From: Rhizobium leguminosarum
Lineage (GTDB): Bacteria; Pseudomonadota; Alphaproteobacteria; Rhizobiales; Rhizobiaceae
Direction: 5' to 3'
Assembly (NCBI RefSeq): GCF_001652265.1
Contig: NZ_LWBS01000066.1
Coordinates: 72,954 to 136,953 of the forward strand
DNA: 64,000 bases
Position 1 is the first letter of the stretch; every line of letters starts with the position of its first letter. This document shows, piece by piece, positions 6,887 through 16,646 of this stretch. The notes under the pieces are model-generated. The model made no database searches. It was not told the origin of the DNA and was given only the letters and a program-made list of their open reading frames with translations. Both the position numbers and the translations under genes were made by a program.

Positions 6887-8173
6887 GATGCAGACCAGCG
6901 AGATCACCGCCGAGGCGGCAAGGTAGTAGCCGACATAGTCCAGGCTGTAATGGGTGGCGAGCCAGGTGGCGATATAAGGGGCGAGCGAAGCGCCGAAGAT
7001 GCCGCCGAGGTTGAAGGTCATCGAGGCGCCGGTATAGCGCACCATGGTCGGGAAGGGAGCGGCAAGGGCAGCGCCGATCGGACCATAGGTGAAGCCCATC
7101 AAGGCGAGGCCGATGATCGAGCACAGGAAAGCGCCGGTCAGACCGCTGGTCAACAGCGTCGCGTAGAAGAAGCCGAAGATCGCGATGGCAATCGTCGTCA
7201 GCGTCAGGATGAGGCGGCGCGAGTAGAGGTCGGAAAGCCAACCGGAGAGTGGAATCGTCAGGCCGAAGAAGACGACGCCGACAAGCTGGACGACCAGGAA
7301 CTGCTCTCTCGTATAACCGAGCCCGCCCTTTTCCAAGGGTGTCGTGCCCCAGGAGAGCGTGAAGACTGTCATCAGGTAGAACAGCACGAAGGTCGCGACT
7401 GCAATGAAGGTGCCGAGGATCAGGCTGCGCAGATGACCGCGGAAGACCACCTCGATCGGCACGGCGACGCGCTCGTGCTTTTCGACGGCTTTGCGGAATT
7501 CCGGCGTCTCGGCGATCTTGAGGCGGACATAGAGGCCGACGGCGACGAGGGCGAGGCTGGCGATGAAGGGAATGCGCCATCCGTAGTCGAGGAAATCCTC
7601 GTTGCTCATCGTTTCCGCCAGGATGAGGAAGAAGCTGGAGGAGAGGATGAAGCCGATCGGCGCGCCGAGCTGCGGGAACATGGCGTACCAGCTACGCTTG
7701 CCGGGAGGAGCGTTTTCGGTGGCAAGCAGAACGGCGCCGCCCCATTCGCCGCCGAGGCCGAGGCCCTGACCGAAGCGGCAAAGCGCCAGCAACAAGGGTG
7801 CTGCGATGCCGATCGCATCATAGCCCGGCAGCATGCCGATCAGGACCGTCGAAAGCCCCATCGTCATCAGCGCGGCGACGAGCGTCGCCTTGCGGCCGAT
7901 GCGATCACCGAAATGGCCAAAAATCACCGCGCCGATGGGGCGGGCGAAAAAGGCGATCGAGAAGGTAACGAGCGACTGGAGCGTTGCGGCGTTCGAATCG
8001 CTCGCCGGGAAGAAGAGATGCGGGAAGACGAGCACGGCTGCCGTCGCGTAGACGTAGAAGTCGAAGAATTCGATGGTGGTGCCGACAAGGCTGGCGATGA
8101 GGACGCGAGCCGGAGAATTGACTTGCGCGCTGTTCGAGGCGGGAGTCGGCGATGCGGAGATCGCGTCTGTCAT
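6860..8173 (-). CDS. MFS metabolite:proton symporter (MHS/ShiA-ProP-like family)
   Basis: The 437-residue protein has about 12 membrane segments and the family marks: GTTIEFFDFYVYATAA in the first helix, GHFGDRIGRK in the loop between helices 2 and 3, and the RFGQGLGLGGEWGGAVLL segment. Relatives import organic acids, shikimate, proline/betaine or alpha-ketoglutarate with protons across the inner membrane. The substrate cannot be read from sequence. ATG 8173 is favoured (an alternative ATG lies at 8179); the frame is open further upstream but the extra residues do not look like protein. It diverges from aqpZ. Confidence 0.87.
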   Translation of the reverse strand: MTDAISASPTPASNSAQVNSPARVLIASLVGTTIEFFDFYVYATAAVLVFPHLFFPASDSNAATLQSLVTFSIAFFARPIGAVIFGHFGDRIGRKATLVAALMTMGLSTVLIGMLPGYDAIGIAAPLLLALCRFGQGLGLGGEWGGAVLLATENAPPGKRSWYAMFPQLGAPIGFILSSSFFLILAETMSNEDFLDYGWRIPFIASLALVAVGLYVRLKIAETPEFRKAVEKHERVAVPIEVVFRGHLRSLILGTFIAVATFVLFYLMTVFTLSWGTTPLEKGGLGYTREQFLVVQLVGVVFFGLTIPLSGWLSDLYSRRLILTLTTIAIAIFGFFYATLLTSGLTGAFLCSIIGLALMGFTYGPIGAALAAPFPTMVRYTGASMTFNLGGIFGASLAPYIATWLATHYSLDYVGYYLAASAVISLVCIRLSGREEV

Positions 8174-8393
8174 TTTCATTCCAATCAATATTTCTATCGA
8201 GCGCCCTGGGAGGCTGGCGGGTCTTAGCGCAATTTCCGGTCTGAGAAAACGTCTCCTGACGCCGTAGGTATCGCATCTCGAACCCGTTTCTCGATCCTTG
8301 CGTGAAGCTTGCCGTGGCAATGTCCGCGCGCTTGACCGGAATCAAATTGTAGCGGATTCATTTAAACTCTTGGTTGAGGTTAAGGAGGCGAGC

Positions 8394-9080
8394 ATGCAAA
8401 AGAGTCTAGTTGCTGAGTTTCTCGGCACGTTCTGGCTGGTCTTCGGGGGATGCGGCAGCGCCGTGCTGGCCGCGGCCTATCCCGAGCTTGGGATCGGTTT
8501 TGTCGGCGTGGCCTTTGCGTTCGGTCTGACCGTGCTCACCATGGCCTATGCCGTGGGCGGCATTTCGGGCGGTCATTTCAATCCCGCCGTCTCGCTTGGC
8601 CTTACGGTTGCCGGACGGTTTCCGGCGGCGCGTCTCGTTCCCTATGTCGTTGTGCAGGTTGTCGGCGCCATCGCTGCGGCGGCGCTGCTTTATCTCGTCG
8701 CCAGCGGCAAGGCGGGGTTCGAGCTCGGCGGCTTTGCCGCCAACGGATATGGCGATCATTCTCCGGGTGGTTATTCACTGCTTTCGGCGCTGCTGATCGA
8801 AGTGCTGCTGACCATGTTCTTCCTGATCATCATCCTGGGGTCGACCAGCAGCCGGGTGCCTGCGGGTTTCGCGCCGCTTGCGATCGGCCTCGGGCTGACG
8901 CTGATCCATCTCGTTTCTATCCCCGTGACGAATACCTCGGTCAATCCGGCGCGTTCCACCGGCCAGGCGCTTTTCGTCGGCGGCTGGGCGCTGCAGCAGC
9001 TCTGGCTGTTCTGGATTGCGCCACTTGCGGGCGGGGCGCTCGGCGGGTTTGTGTGGAAATTCCTCGACGACGCCGACTGA
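8394..9080 (+). CDS. aqpZ: Aquaporin Z water channel
   Basis: The 228-residue inner-membrane channel has six membrane helices and two half-helix NPA motifs, at residues 63-65 (HFNPAVS) and 184-186 (SVNPARS). The selectivity-filter residues seen in E. coli AqpZ are present: Phe43, His172, Thr181 and Arg187, which indicates a water-selective channel rather than a glycerol facilitator. ATG 8394 has AAGGAGG five bases upstream. It is divergent from the MFS symporter across a 220-bp gap and is followed by a terminator. Confidence 0.95.
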   Translation: MQKSLVAEFLGTFWLVFGGCGSAVLAAAYPELGIGFVGVAFAFGLTVLTMAYAVGGISGGHFNPAVSLGLTVAGRFPAARLVPYVVVQVVGAIAAAALLYLVASGKAGFELGGFAANGYGDHSPGGYSLLSALLIEVLLTMFFLIIILGSTSSRVPAGFAPLAIGLGLTLIHLVSIPVTNTSVNPARSTGQALFVGGWALQQLWLFWIAPLAGGALGGFVWKFLDDAD

Positions 9081-9108
9081 CTGCAAGGTGCTGAGCTATC
9101 CCATTGAG

Positions 9109-9136
9109 CCCGCACGGTTTTTCCGCGCGGGTTTTT
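9109..9136 (+). terminator. Rho-independent terminator of aqpZ
   Basis: CCCGCACGG and CCGCGCGGG pair, with one mismatch, around a T-rich loop, and TTTTT follows. It is 28 bp past the aqpZ stop and separates the accessory block from ddl. Confidence 0.85.
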
Positions 9137-9220
9137 CTGTTTTCGCGGATCGGCGGCATCTTCGATCTGGCAATCCCGAAGAAGAGAAGGTTAAAAAATC
9201 AAGGGCGCGGCAATACGAAG

Positions 9221-9246
9221 TTAACGAAAGTAAACACTTCATTAAC
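9221..9246. promoter_or_regulatory. CtrA-like motif cluster upstream of ddl-ftsQA
   Basis: TTAACGAAAGTAAAC (9221-9235) is one base from the full CtrA pattern TTAA-N7-TTAAC, and a further TTAAC half-site follows at 9242-9246. CtrA controls division genes in many Alphaproteobacteria. The site lies about 110 bp before ddl. The rest of the 273-bp gap shows only the aqpZ terminator. Confidence 0.3.
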
Positions 9247-9353
9247 CATAATGATGCTCTAATGCACCCAGGTCGGACAAAGGCCTGAAGCGACGCAGAC
9301 AGCTTCGCGCAAGCGTCGATTTCGAAAATGGAAGTTATTTTTTGGGGGTGTTG

Positions 9354-10280
9354 ATGAGTCGCAAGCATGTCGCTGTCCTGATGGGCGGATTTTCCTCGGA
9401 AAGGCCTGTCAGCCTTTCCTCGGGAAAGGCTTGCGCAGAAGCCCTCGAGGCGGAGGGCTTCGACGTGACGCGCATCGACGTGGCGCGCGACGTTTCCGAG
9501 AAACTCGCCGCGCTGAAGCCCGATGTCGTCTTCAATGCGCTTCACGGCCCGTTCGGCGAGGACGGCACCATTCAGGGCATCCTCGAATATCTTGAAATCC
9601 CCTATACGCATTCGGGCGTGCTTGCCTCGGCGCTGGCGATGGACAAGGACAAGGCGAAGCTCGTTGCCGCCGCCGCCGGCATTCCGGTGGCCGAATCGCA
9701 GGTGGTCAACCGTTTCGCCTTTCCCTCAACGCATCCGATGAAGCCGCCCTATGTGGTGAAACCCGTCCGCGAAGGGTCGAGCTTCGGCGTCGTCATCGTC
9801 ACGGAAGATCAGGCGCATCCGCCGCAGATCGTCAGCTCGCCCGAGTGGCGCTACGGCGAGGAAGTGATCGTCGAGCGCTATGTTTACGGTCGCGAACTCA
9901 CCTGCGGCGTCATGGGTGAAACTCCGCTCGGCGTCACGGAAGTGGTGCCGCAGGGACACAATTTCTATGATTACGACTCCAAGTATGCGGCGGGCGGTTC
10001 AAAACACGTCATCCCCGCGAAAATTTCACCGAATATTTACCAAAAAGTACAAACATTGTCCCTAAGGGCGCATCAGGCAATCGGTTGTCGCGGCGTCAGT
10101 CGGTCCGACTTTCGTTACGACGATCGTTTCTCCGAAGACGGCGAAATCATCTGGCTGGAGGTCAATACCCAGCCAGGGATGACTCCAACCTCGCTCGTGC
10201 CCGAAATGGCCGGCCATGCCGGTTATTCGTTTGGTCAGTTTCTCCGGTGGATGGTGGAGGACGCGTCTTGTTTGCGTTGA
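9354..10280 (+). CDS. ddl: D-alanine--D-alanine ligase
   Basis: The 308-residue ATP-grasp enzyme joins two D-alanines to make the terminal dipeptide of the peptidoglycan precursor. [17 protein letters not shown] at the N terminus is the classic first signature, and [16 protein letters not shown] near the C terminus carries the metal- and substrate-binding residues of the second. [11 protein letters not shown] is the nucleotide-binding lysine and glycine-rich loop. ATG 9354 follows TTGGGGGTG. The next gene, ftsQ, starts 13 bases before this stop, so translation is probably coupled. Confidence 0.96.
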   Translation: MSRKHVAVLMGGFSSERPVSLSSGKACAEALEAEGFDVTRIDVARDVSEKLAALKPDVVFNALHGPFGEDGTIQGILEYLEIPYTHSGVLASALAMDKDKAKLVAAAAGIPVAESQVVNRFAFPSTHPMKPPYVVKPVREGSSFGVVIVTEDQAHPPQIVSSPEWRYGEEVIVERYVYGRELTCGVMGETPLGVTEVVPQGHNFYDYDSKYAAGGSKHVIPAKISPNIYQKVQTLSLRAHQAIGCRGVSRSDFRYDDRFSEDGEIIWLEVNTQPGMTPTSLVPEMAGHAGYSFGQFLRWMVEDASCLR

Positions 10281-11200
10281 CGGTCAAGAGGATAGGGCGC
10301 CCCAGCCATCATGCCGTGCTTCCGATCATGGAAGCCGAAGAGCGGTTCGTGCTGCCGCGTCCGCTGCGCCGGGTCACTCGCTTCCTGATCAGCCTCTGCA
10401 GCGGCCGCATCCATATTCCCGTTCATACGGGCACGGTCTCCGCACTCGCCTTCCTGGCTGCGACGGGGTTTTACGGCATGTCGCTCGGCGGCCACACCGA
10501 GGCCGTCGCGCAGGCGACAACGACGGCCGCGGGTTTTGCGATCGAGGACGTCAAGGTCTCCGGCAACTCGGAGACCTCCGAAATCGAGATCCTGCAGCTG
10601 ATCGGCCTTGACGGCACGACCTCGCTGGTCGCCCTCGACGTCGATGCCGCCCGCCGGAAGATCGCCCATCTTCCCTGGGTCGAAAATGTCGAGGTCCGCA
10701 AGATTTATCCGAAAACGATCGAAGTGAAGCTCAAGGAGCGTCAGGCCTATGCGATCTGGCAGCACGGACAGGAGCTTTCCCTGATCGAGAAGAACGGCAG
10801 CGTCATTGCGCCGCTGCGCGACAACAAGTTTTCGGCGCTGCCGCTCGTCGTCGGCCGCGATGCCGAAACGGCGGCGGCTTCGATCGACGACGCCTTCTCG
10901 AAGTGGCCCGACGTGAAGGCCCGCGTGAAGGCCTATGTCTGGATATCGGGCCGTCGCTGGGACCTGCACATGGACAACGGCGTCGTCGTCAAGCTGCCGG
11001 AAGACGGTATCGACCAGGCACTGGCGACGCTTTCGAAGTTCGACAAGGAGCACCAGCTCCTGGAACGGGACATTGCTGCGGTCGATCTCAGGCTGGCCGA
11101 CAGAACCGCGATCCAGCTGACGCCGGAGGCGGCGATCCGCAGGCAGACGGCAGTGACGGAGCGTACGAAGGAATTGAAGAAGGCGGGGCAGAATATATGA
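10268..11200 (+). CDS. ftsQ: Cell division protein FtsQ
   Basis: The 310-residue divisome protein has a cytoplasmic N terminus of about 60 residues, one membrane helix (around [18 protein letters not shown]), then the periplasmic POTRA domain ([19 protein letters not shown]) and the FtsQ beta domain. It connects early and late division proteins. TTG 10268 is chosen because GGAGG lies six bases before it and it overlaps the ddl stop; the longer frame to 10085 lies inside ddl. Its stop overlaps the ftsA start as ATGA. Confidence 0.93.
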   Translation: MFALTVKRIGRPSHHAVLPIMEAEERFVLPRPLRRVTRFLISLCSGRIHIPVHTGTVSALAFLAATGFYGMSLGGHTEAVAQATTTAAGFAIEDVKVSGNSETSEIEILQLIGLDGTTSLVALDVDAARRKIAHLPWVENVEVRKIYPKTIEVKLKERQAYAIWQHGQELSLIEKNGSVIAPLRDNKFSALPLVVGRDAETAAASIDDAFSKWPDVKARVKAYVWISGRRWDLHMDNGVVVKLPEDGIDQALATLSKFDKEHQLLERDIAAVDLRLADRTAIQLTPEAAIRRQTAVTERTKELKKAGQNI

Positions 11201-12528
11201 GCTTGTTCGGTTCATCCCATTTCGGATTGCCGCGCCTGAAGCCGCTTTCGTCGAAGCGGTCGCATGTCGTTTCGGTGCTCGACATCGGTTCGACCAAGGT
11301 CGTCTGCATGATCGGCCGGCTGACGCCGCGCGAGGAAAGCCAGATCCTGCCGGGCCGCACGCACAATATCGAGATCATCGGCATCGGCCACCAGCGTTCC
11401 CGTGGCATCAAGACCGGCGTCATCGCCGATCTCGACGCGCTGGAAGGCGTCATCCGTCTCGCCGTTGATGCGGCCGAGCGCATGGCGGGGCTGACCGTCG
11501 AAAGCCTGATCGTCAACCTGACGGCCGGCCGCCTCGGCAGCGACATCTACACGGCGACGATCGATCTCGGCGGCCAGGAAGTCGAGCTCAACGATCTGAA
11601 GAAGGTGCTGTCGGCCGCTTGCCAGCAGTCGCTGCGCCAGGACCGTTCGGTGCTGCATTCGCTGGCGACCGGCTTCTCGCTCGACGGCGAGCGCGGCATC
11701 CGCGATCCGCTGGCGATGTACGGCGATGCGCTCGGCGTCGACATGCATGTCGTCACGGCGGAGCGCTCCGCGCTGAAAAACCTCGAGCTTAGCGTCAACC
11801 GCGCGCATCTGTCGGTCGAAGGCATCGTCGCAACGCCCTATGCATCGGGCCTTGCGGCTCTCGTCGACGACGAGGTCGAGCTCGGCTGCGCGGCAATCGA
11901 CATGGGCGGCGGCACGACGACGATCTCGGTCTTTGCCGAAGGCAAACTCGTTCATACTGATGCCGTCGGCCTCGGCGGCCATCACGTCACCACCGACCTG
12001 GCGCGCGGGCTTTCGACCCGCATCGAGGATGCGGAGCGGCTGAAGGTCGTGCATGCCTCGGCACTTTCGAATTCCTCCGACGAGCGCGAGCTGATCTCGA
12101 TCCCGCCGATCGGCGAGGACGATCGCGACCAGCCGTCACAGGTGCCGCGGGCGCTGGTTTCGCGCATCGTGTCGGCCCGAATCGAAGAGACGATGGAACT
12201 GATCCGCGATCGTATCCAGCGCTCAGGCTTCAGCCCGATCGTCGGCAAGCGTGTCGTGCTGACCGGCGGGGCGAGCCAGCTGACCGGCCTTGCCGACGTG
12301 GCGCGGCGCATCCTTGCCCGCAACGTCCGCATCGGCCGTCCGATGGGCGTCTCGGGGCTGCCGACGGCGGCCAAGGGGCCGGCTTTTTCGACGGCCGTCG
12401 GCCTGATGATCTATCCGCAGGTCGCGGACATGGAGACACATGCGTCACAGAGCGGTCTGCTCATGTCGCTTGGGGGAAATAACAGCCGCATAGCCCGCAT
12501 GGGCCAGTGGCTGAAGGAAAGTTTCTGA
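11197..12528 (+). CDS. ftsA: Cell division protein FtsA
   Basis: The 443-residue actin-like ATPase tethers FtsZ filaments to the membrane. The phosphate-1 motif LDIGSTKVVCMI is near residue 28, the phosphate-2 motif DMGGGTTTISVF near 235, and the nucleotide-binding GGASQLTG near 355. The last residues, RIARMGQWLKESF, form the amphipathic membrane-targeting helix. The start is the ATG of the ATGA overlap with ftsQ. The 55-bp gap to ftsZ contains no obvious terminator. Confidence 0.96.
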   Translation: MSLFGSSHFGLPRLKPLSSKRSHVVSVLDIGSTKVVCMIGRLTPREESQILPGRTHNIEIIGIGHQRSRGIKTGVIADLDALEGVIRLAVDAAERMAGLTVESLIVNLTAGRLGSDIYTATIDLGGQEVELNDLKKVLSAACQQSLRQDRSVLHSLATGFSLDGERGIRDPLAMYGDALGVDMHVVTAERSALKNLELSVNRAHLSVEGIVATPYASGLAALVDDEVELGCAAIDMGGGTTTISVFAEGKLVHTDAVGLGGHHVTTDLARGLSTRIEDAERLKVVHASALSNSSDERELISIPPIGEDDRDQPSQVPRALVSRIVSARIEETMELIRDRIQRSGFSPIVGKRVVLTGGASQLTGLADVARRILARNVRIGRPMGVSGLPTAAKGPAFSTAVGLMIYPQVADMETHASQSGLLMSLGGNNSRIARMGQWLKESF

Positions 12529-12583
12529 AATTGAGTAATTGGCCGGCGTGGCGATGCGGCCAGAGAGAGAAGGAACAGGTACC

Positions 12584-14299
12584 ATGACCATCAAGCTGCA
12601 AAAGCCTGACATCACAGAGCTGAAGCCGCGCATCACCGTGTTCGGCGTTGGCGGCGGTGGCGGCAATGCCGTCAACAACATGATTACCGCCGGCCTCCAG
12701 GGCGTCGACTTCGTCGTCGCCAACACGGATGCGCAGGCGCTGACGATGACGAAGGCTGAGCGCATCATCCAGCTCGGCGTCAACGTTACCGAAGGCCTCG
12801 GTGCCGGCTCGCAGCCGGAAGTCGGCCGCGCGGCCGCCGAGGAGTGCATCGACGAAATCGTCGATCACCTGAACGGCACGCATATGTGCTTCGTCACCGC
12901 CGGCATGGGCGGCGGCACCGGCACTGGCGCTGCTCCCGTTGTCGCGCAGGCGGCCCGCAACAAGGGCATCCTGACGGTCGGCGTCGTTACCAAACCGTTC
13001 CATTTCGAAGGCGGGCGCCGCATGCGCCTGGCCGAGATGGGCATCCAGGAACTGCAGAAGTCTGTCGATACGCTGATTGTCATTCCGAACCAGAACCTCT
13101 TCCGCATTGCCAACGACAAGACGACCTTCGCCGATGCCTTCGCCATGGCTGACCAGGTTCTCTATTCGGGCGTTGCCTGCATCACCGACCTGATGGTCAA
13201 GGAAGGCCTCATCAACCTCGACTTCGCCGACGTCCGCTCGGTGATGCGCGAGATGGGCCGCGCGATGATGGGCACCGGCGAAGCTTCCGGCTCCGGCCGC
13301 GCGCTGCAGGCCGCAGAGGCTGCGATCGCCAACCCGCTGCTTGACGAAACCTCGATGAAGGGCGCCCAGGGCCTGCTGATCTCCATCACCGGCGGTCGCG
13401 ACCTCACCCTTTTCGAAGTCGACGAAGCCGCGACCCGCATCCGCGAGGAAGTCGATCCGGACGCCAACATCATCCTCGGCGCCACCTTCGACGAATCGCT
13501 CGAAGGCATCATCCGCGTCTCGGTCGTCGCAACCGGCATCGACCGGGCGATGAACGAAGCCGCCGAGCGGAACCTCCAGCCGGCAGCAAGGCCCGCTATC
13601 CGTCCCTCCGCGGCTGTTGCTCCGGCAGCGGCCGCAGTTCAGCCTGCCCCCGTGATGCAGGCACCGAAGGCCATGGATCCGATCGCGCAGACCATCCGCG
13701 AAGCCGAGATGGAACGCGAGCTCGAAATTCCGGCCCCGCGTGCCGCCGCACCGCTACAGCAGCCGGTAGTACAGCAGGAAACCTTCCGTCCGCAGAGCAA
13801 GATCTTCGCGCCTGCACCGGAAGCTCCGGCAATGCGTCCGGCACCGGTGCAGCAGCAGGCTCCGGCGCCCGTCATGAGCCAGCCGGTGATAAGCCAGCCG
13901 GTCCAGCAGCCAGTTCGGCAAGAGCCGACCATCCGCCAGACGCCCGAACCGATGCGCATGCCGAAGGTCGAGGATTTCCCGCCGGTCGTCCAGGCCGAAC
14001 TCGACCACCGCACGCAGCCGGCCTCCGCGCATGCGGCGGAAGAGCGCGGTCCGATGGGCCTGCTCAAGCGAATCACCAATTCGCTTGGCCGCCGCGACGA
14101 CGACGCCGTTGCCGCCGATATGACCGCCGCACCGCCGGCCGCTTCGCAACAGCGCCGTCCGCTGTCGCCGGAGGCAAGCCTCTACGCACCGCGTCGCGGC
14201 AACCTCGACGACCAGGGCCGGGCAGTTCCGCAGGCCCGGATGATGCAGGAAGACGACCAGCTGGAAATCCCGGCATTCCTGCGTCGTCAGTCGAACTGA
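12584..14299 (+). CDS. ftsZ: Cell division protein FtsZ with a long C-terminal linker
   Basis: The 571-residue tubulin-like GTPase forms the Z-ring. [13 protein letters not shown] and the tubulin signature GGGTGTG (109-115) bind GTP, and [11 protein letters not shown] is the T7 catalytic loop. The GTPase core ends near residue 330. A linker of about 230 residues rich in Pro, Gln and Ala follows, with SQPV-type repeats, and the conserved tail [10 protein letters not shown] binds FtsA and other partners. E. coli FtsZ has 383 residues; the long linker is usual for rhizobial FtsZ. ATG 12584 is preferred to open frame upstream. Confidence 0.97.
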   Translation: MTIKLQKPDITELKPRITVFGVGGGGGNAVNNMITAGLQGVDFVVANTDAQALTMTKAERIIQLGVNVTEGLGAGSQPEVGRAAAEECIDEIVDHLNGTHMCFVTAGMGGGTGTGAAPVVAQAARNKGILTVGVVTKPFHFEGGRRMRLAEMGIQELQKSVDTLIVIPNQNLFRIANDKTTFADAFAMADQVLYSGVACITDLMVKEGLINLDFADVRSVMREMGRAMMGTGEASGSGRALQAAEAAIANPLLDETSMKGAQGLLISITGGRDLTLFEVDEAATRIREEVDPDANIILGATFDESLEGIIRVSVVATGIDRAMNEAAERNLQPAARPAIRPSAAVAPAAAAVQPAPVMQAPKAMDPIAQTIREAEMERELEIPAPRAAAPLQQPVVQQETFRPQSKIFAPAPEAPAMRPAPVQQQAPAPVMSQPVISQPVQQPVRQEPTIRQTPEPMRMPKVEDFPPVVQAELDHRTQPASAHAAEERGPMGLLKRITNSLGRRDDDAVAADMTAAPPAASQQRRPLSPEASLYAPRRGNLDDQGRAVPQARMMQEDDQLEIPAFLRRQSN

Positions 14300-14320
14300 G
14301 TCCGTGCTTCGGCACCGTTC

Positions 14321-14356
14321 ATGCCCGGGATCAAGGTCCCGGGCATTGCTGTTTTT
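14321..14356 (+). terminator. Rho-independent terminator of ftsZ
   Basis: Perfect 10-base arms ATGCCCGGGA and TCCCGGGCAT, loop TCAAGG, followed by TGCTGTTTTT. It lies 22 bp past the ftsZ stop. The remaining 200 bases before lpxC contain no gene and presumably its promoter. Confidence 0.92.
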
Positions 14357-14558
14357 CGCCCGTGATTCGCAAATGATTTCAATCGCGTGACTTCGTAACA
14401 AAGCGAAAGAAACAGTGATTTGGATTGGAGCGCCGGCGCACGTAAGTATGGTGCAAGAAAACTGCCCTAGGAGGCTTTCAACAGCTCCTTCCGCAGAATG
14501 AGCGATGACCGCGCCGATCGGACAGACCGCCGGTACGGAAGAATAAAAGGCAGATTTT

Positions 14559-15515
14559 ATGGCAATTGGCTTGCTGGGTTTTCAAACGACGGTATCGCGT
14601 CCCGTGACGCTTTCGGGCATCGGAGTGCATTCGGGCGCTGACGTCTCGATCACCCTGAACCCGGCCGAATCGGACATCGGCGTCGTTTTCCAGCGCCTGC
14701 ATGACAATGGCGACATCACCGAACTCAAGGCCGTCTCCTCGCAGGTCGGCAATACTGACCTCTGCACCGTCCTCGGCTTCTCACCCGCCCATTCGGTCGC
14801 GACGATCGAGCATGTCATGGCCGCCGTCTATGCGCTTGGCCTCGACAATGTGGTGATCGAGGTGCAGGGCTCCGAAATGCCGATCATGGACGGCAGTTCT
14901 CTACCTTTCGTCGAGGCGATCGAGCAGGTCGGTCTCGTCTCGCTCGGCGTCAAGCGCCGTTATATCCGTATCACGAAGCCGGTGCGCATCGAGCATGGCG
15001 GCTCCTGGAGTGAGTTCCGTCCCTATGACGGTACGCGCTTCGAAGTCGAGATCGATTTCGACTGCCCGCTGATCGGCCGGCAGAAGTGGGCCGGCGACAT
15101 GACCGCCGCCGTCTTCAAGACCGAGCTTTCCCGCGCCCGCACCTTCGGGTTCATGCGCGATGTCGAGCGTCTCTGGGCGTCGGGCCACGCGCTCGGCTCC
15201 TCGCTTGAAAATTCAGTCGTCATCTCCGACGACAACACCGTCATCAACGTCGAAGGTCTGCGTTACGCCAAGGACGAATTCGTCCGCCACAAGACGCTCG
15301 ATGCCGTCGGCGATCTGTCGCTTGCCGGTGCCCAGTTCATCGGCTGCTACCGTTCCTATCGCGGTGGTCACAAGATGAATGCCAATGCGCTGAAGGCGCT
15401 GCTCGCCGACCCCTCCGCCTACGAGGTTGTGGAGACGTCGACGCCGCGCCAGCGTGTCGCTGCCCGCGAACTGATCGCAGTCAGCGCTTCGGAATTCGCT
15501 CCCTGGTCGGCATGA
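14559..15515 (+). CDS. lpxC: UDP-3-O-acyl-N-acetylglucosamine deacetylase
   Basis: The 318-residue zinc enzyme performs the committed step of lipid A synthesis. The residues known from E. coli LpxC are present: Glu84-His85 in ATIEHVMAA, His244 and Asp248 in FVRHKTLDAVGDL, and His271 in GGHKMN. Length is typical. The gene follows ftsZ as in many Proteobacteria but has its own upstream region after the ftsZ terminator, and it is closed by its own terminator. Confidence 0.96.
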   Translation: MAIGLLGFQTTVSRPVTLSGIGVHSGADVSITLNPAESDIGVVFQRLHDNGDITELKAVSSQVGNTDLCTVLGFSPAHSVATIEHVMAAVYALGLDNVVIEVQGSEMPIMDGSSLPFVEAIEQVGLVSLGVKRRYIRITKPVRIEHGGSWSEFRPYDGTRFEVEIDFDCPLIGRQKWAGDMTAAVFKTELSRARTFGFMRDVERLWASGHALGSSLENSVVISDDNTVINVEGLRYAKDEFVRHKTLDAVGDLSLAGAQFIGCYRSYRGGHKMNANALKALLADPSAYEVVETSTPRQRVAARELIAVSASEFAPWSA

Positions 15516-15540
15516 CCTCCAGCATATTCTCAAGACCAGG

Positions 15541-15568
15541 CCGCCTCTTTCCCGGAGGCGGTTTTTTT
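15541..15568 (+). terminator. Rho-independent terminator of lpxC
   Basis: CCGCCTC and GAGGCGG pair around TTTCCCG, and seven T residues follow immediately. It lies 25 bp past the lpxC stop. Confidence 0.93.
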
Positions 15569-15795
15569 ATGTCCGACCGCGTCTGCGGCGATAACCGATG
15601 CTTGGCTGCCACAGGTCGGGAAGAAGTTGAAAAGCCGGTCATTCTTCGGCTGCTGCCACAAAAATGCGTTAATGCCTTATCATTGCGTTGCTCTTGATGC
15701 ACATTTGTGGCTAGAAACGCCAGCGAGGCGTGGCTGCCGTGGAGAGAGCGGCGGCAGTGGGGTTCTTTCGAATGGGTTATGCAGGATCTGAAGGT

Positions 15796-16641
15796 ATGAT
15801 GAAGACAGCGCGCGCCTTGTTCGCATCGCTTCTGGTGCTCAGCGCAGGCGCCTCGATCTCCGGTTGCCAGTCGGATCCCGACATCGACATCACCAAGCTC
15901 GGTCTCGAAACCGATCCGCCTGACGTGCTCTACACCCAGGGCCTTGCCAATATGAAGGCCGGCAACATGGCGGAAGCGGCGCGCAAGTTCGACGCGATCG
16001 ACCGCGAAAACCCGTTCTCCGAATGGGCGCGCAAGGCGCTTGTGATGAGCACCTTCGTCAAATACCGCCAGGGCCGCCTGGACGATGCGCTTGCTTCCGG
16101 CAACCGCTACATGTCGCAATATCCGAAGTCCCAGGATGCCGCCTATGTGCAGTATCTTATCGGTCTTACCTATTCCAAGCAGATCGTCGACGTGACGCAG
16201 GACCAGCGCGCTTCCGCCAAGACGATCGAGGCGATGCAGGCCGTCATCGACAATTATCCGAACTCCGAATATGTCGACGACGCACAGGCCAAGATCCGCT
16301 TCGCGCGCGACCAGCTCGCCGGCAAGGAAATGCAGATCGGCCGCTACTACATGGAGCGGAAGGAATATCTCGCCGCGATCTCGCGCTTCCGCATCGTCGT
16401 CGAGAAATATCCGAATACGAACCAGATCGAAGAGGCCTTAGCACGTCTCGTCGAAGCTTATTACGCCATGGGCATTGTCGACGAGGCGCAGACAGCCGCT
16501 GCCGTTCTCGGTCACAATTATCCCGACAGCCAGTGGTATGCTGATTCCTACAAGCTGCTGCAGAGCGGCGGTGCCGAGCCGCGTGAAAACAAGGGCTCGT
16601 GGATCGCGGCAGCGGGCAAGAAACTTCTTCTCGGTTCCTGA
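15796..16641 (+). CDS. bamD: Outer membrane assembly lipoprotein BamD (ComL)
   Basis: The 281-residue outer-membrane lipoprotein belongs to the BamABCDE machine that inserts beta-barrel proteins. A signal peptide ends in lipobox ISGC (Cys24). Five or so TPR-like helical repeats follow, visible as YTQGLANMKAGNMAEAARKF, DALASGNRYMSQYPKS and ISRFRIVVEKYPNT. ATG 15796 is favoured because GAAGG precedes it and it gives a normal signal peptide; ATG 15772 is the alternative. It is five bases from recN, a linkage often seen in Alphaproteobacteria. Confidence 0.92.
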   Translation: MMKTARALFASLLVLSAGASISGCQSDPDIDITKLGLETDPPDVLYTQGLANMKAGNMAEAARKFDAIDRENPFSEWARKALVMSTFVKYRQGRLDDALASGNRYMSQYPKSQDAAYVQYLIGLTYSKQIVDVTQDQRASAKTIEAMQAVIDNYPNSEYVDDAQAKIRFARDQLAGKEMQIGRYYMERKEYLAAISRFRIVVEKYPNTNQIEEALARLVEAYYAMGIVDEAQTAAAVLGHNYPDSQWYADSYKLLQSGGAEPRENKGSWIAAAGKKLLLGS

Positions 16642-16646
16642 GGCCA

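Noticed and set aside
6950-8227. Plus-strand frame opposite the MFS symporter
   Set aside because: The product is a charged Glu/Asp/Arg repeat typical of a shadow frame of a membrane protein.
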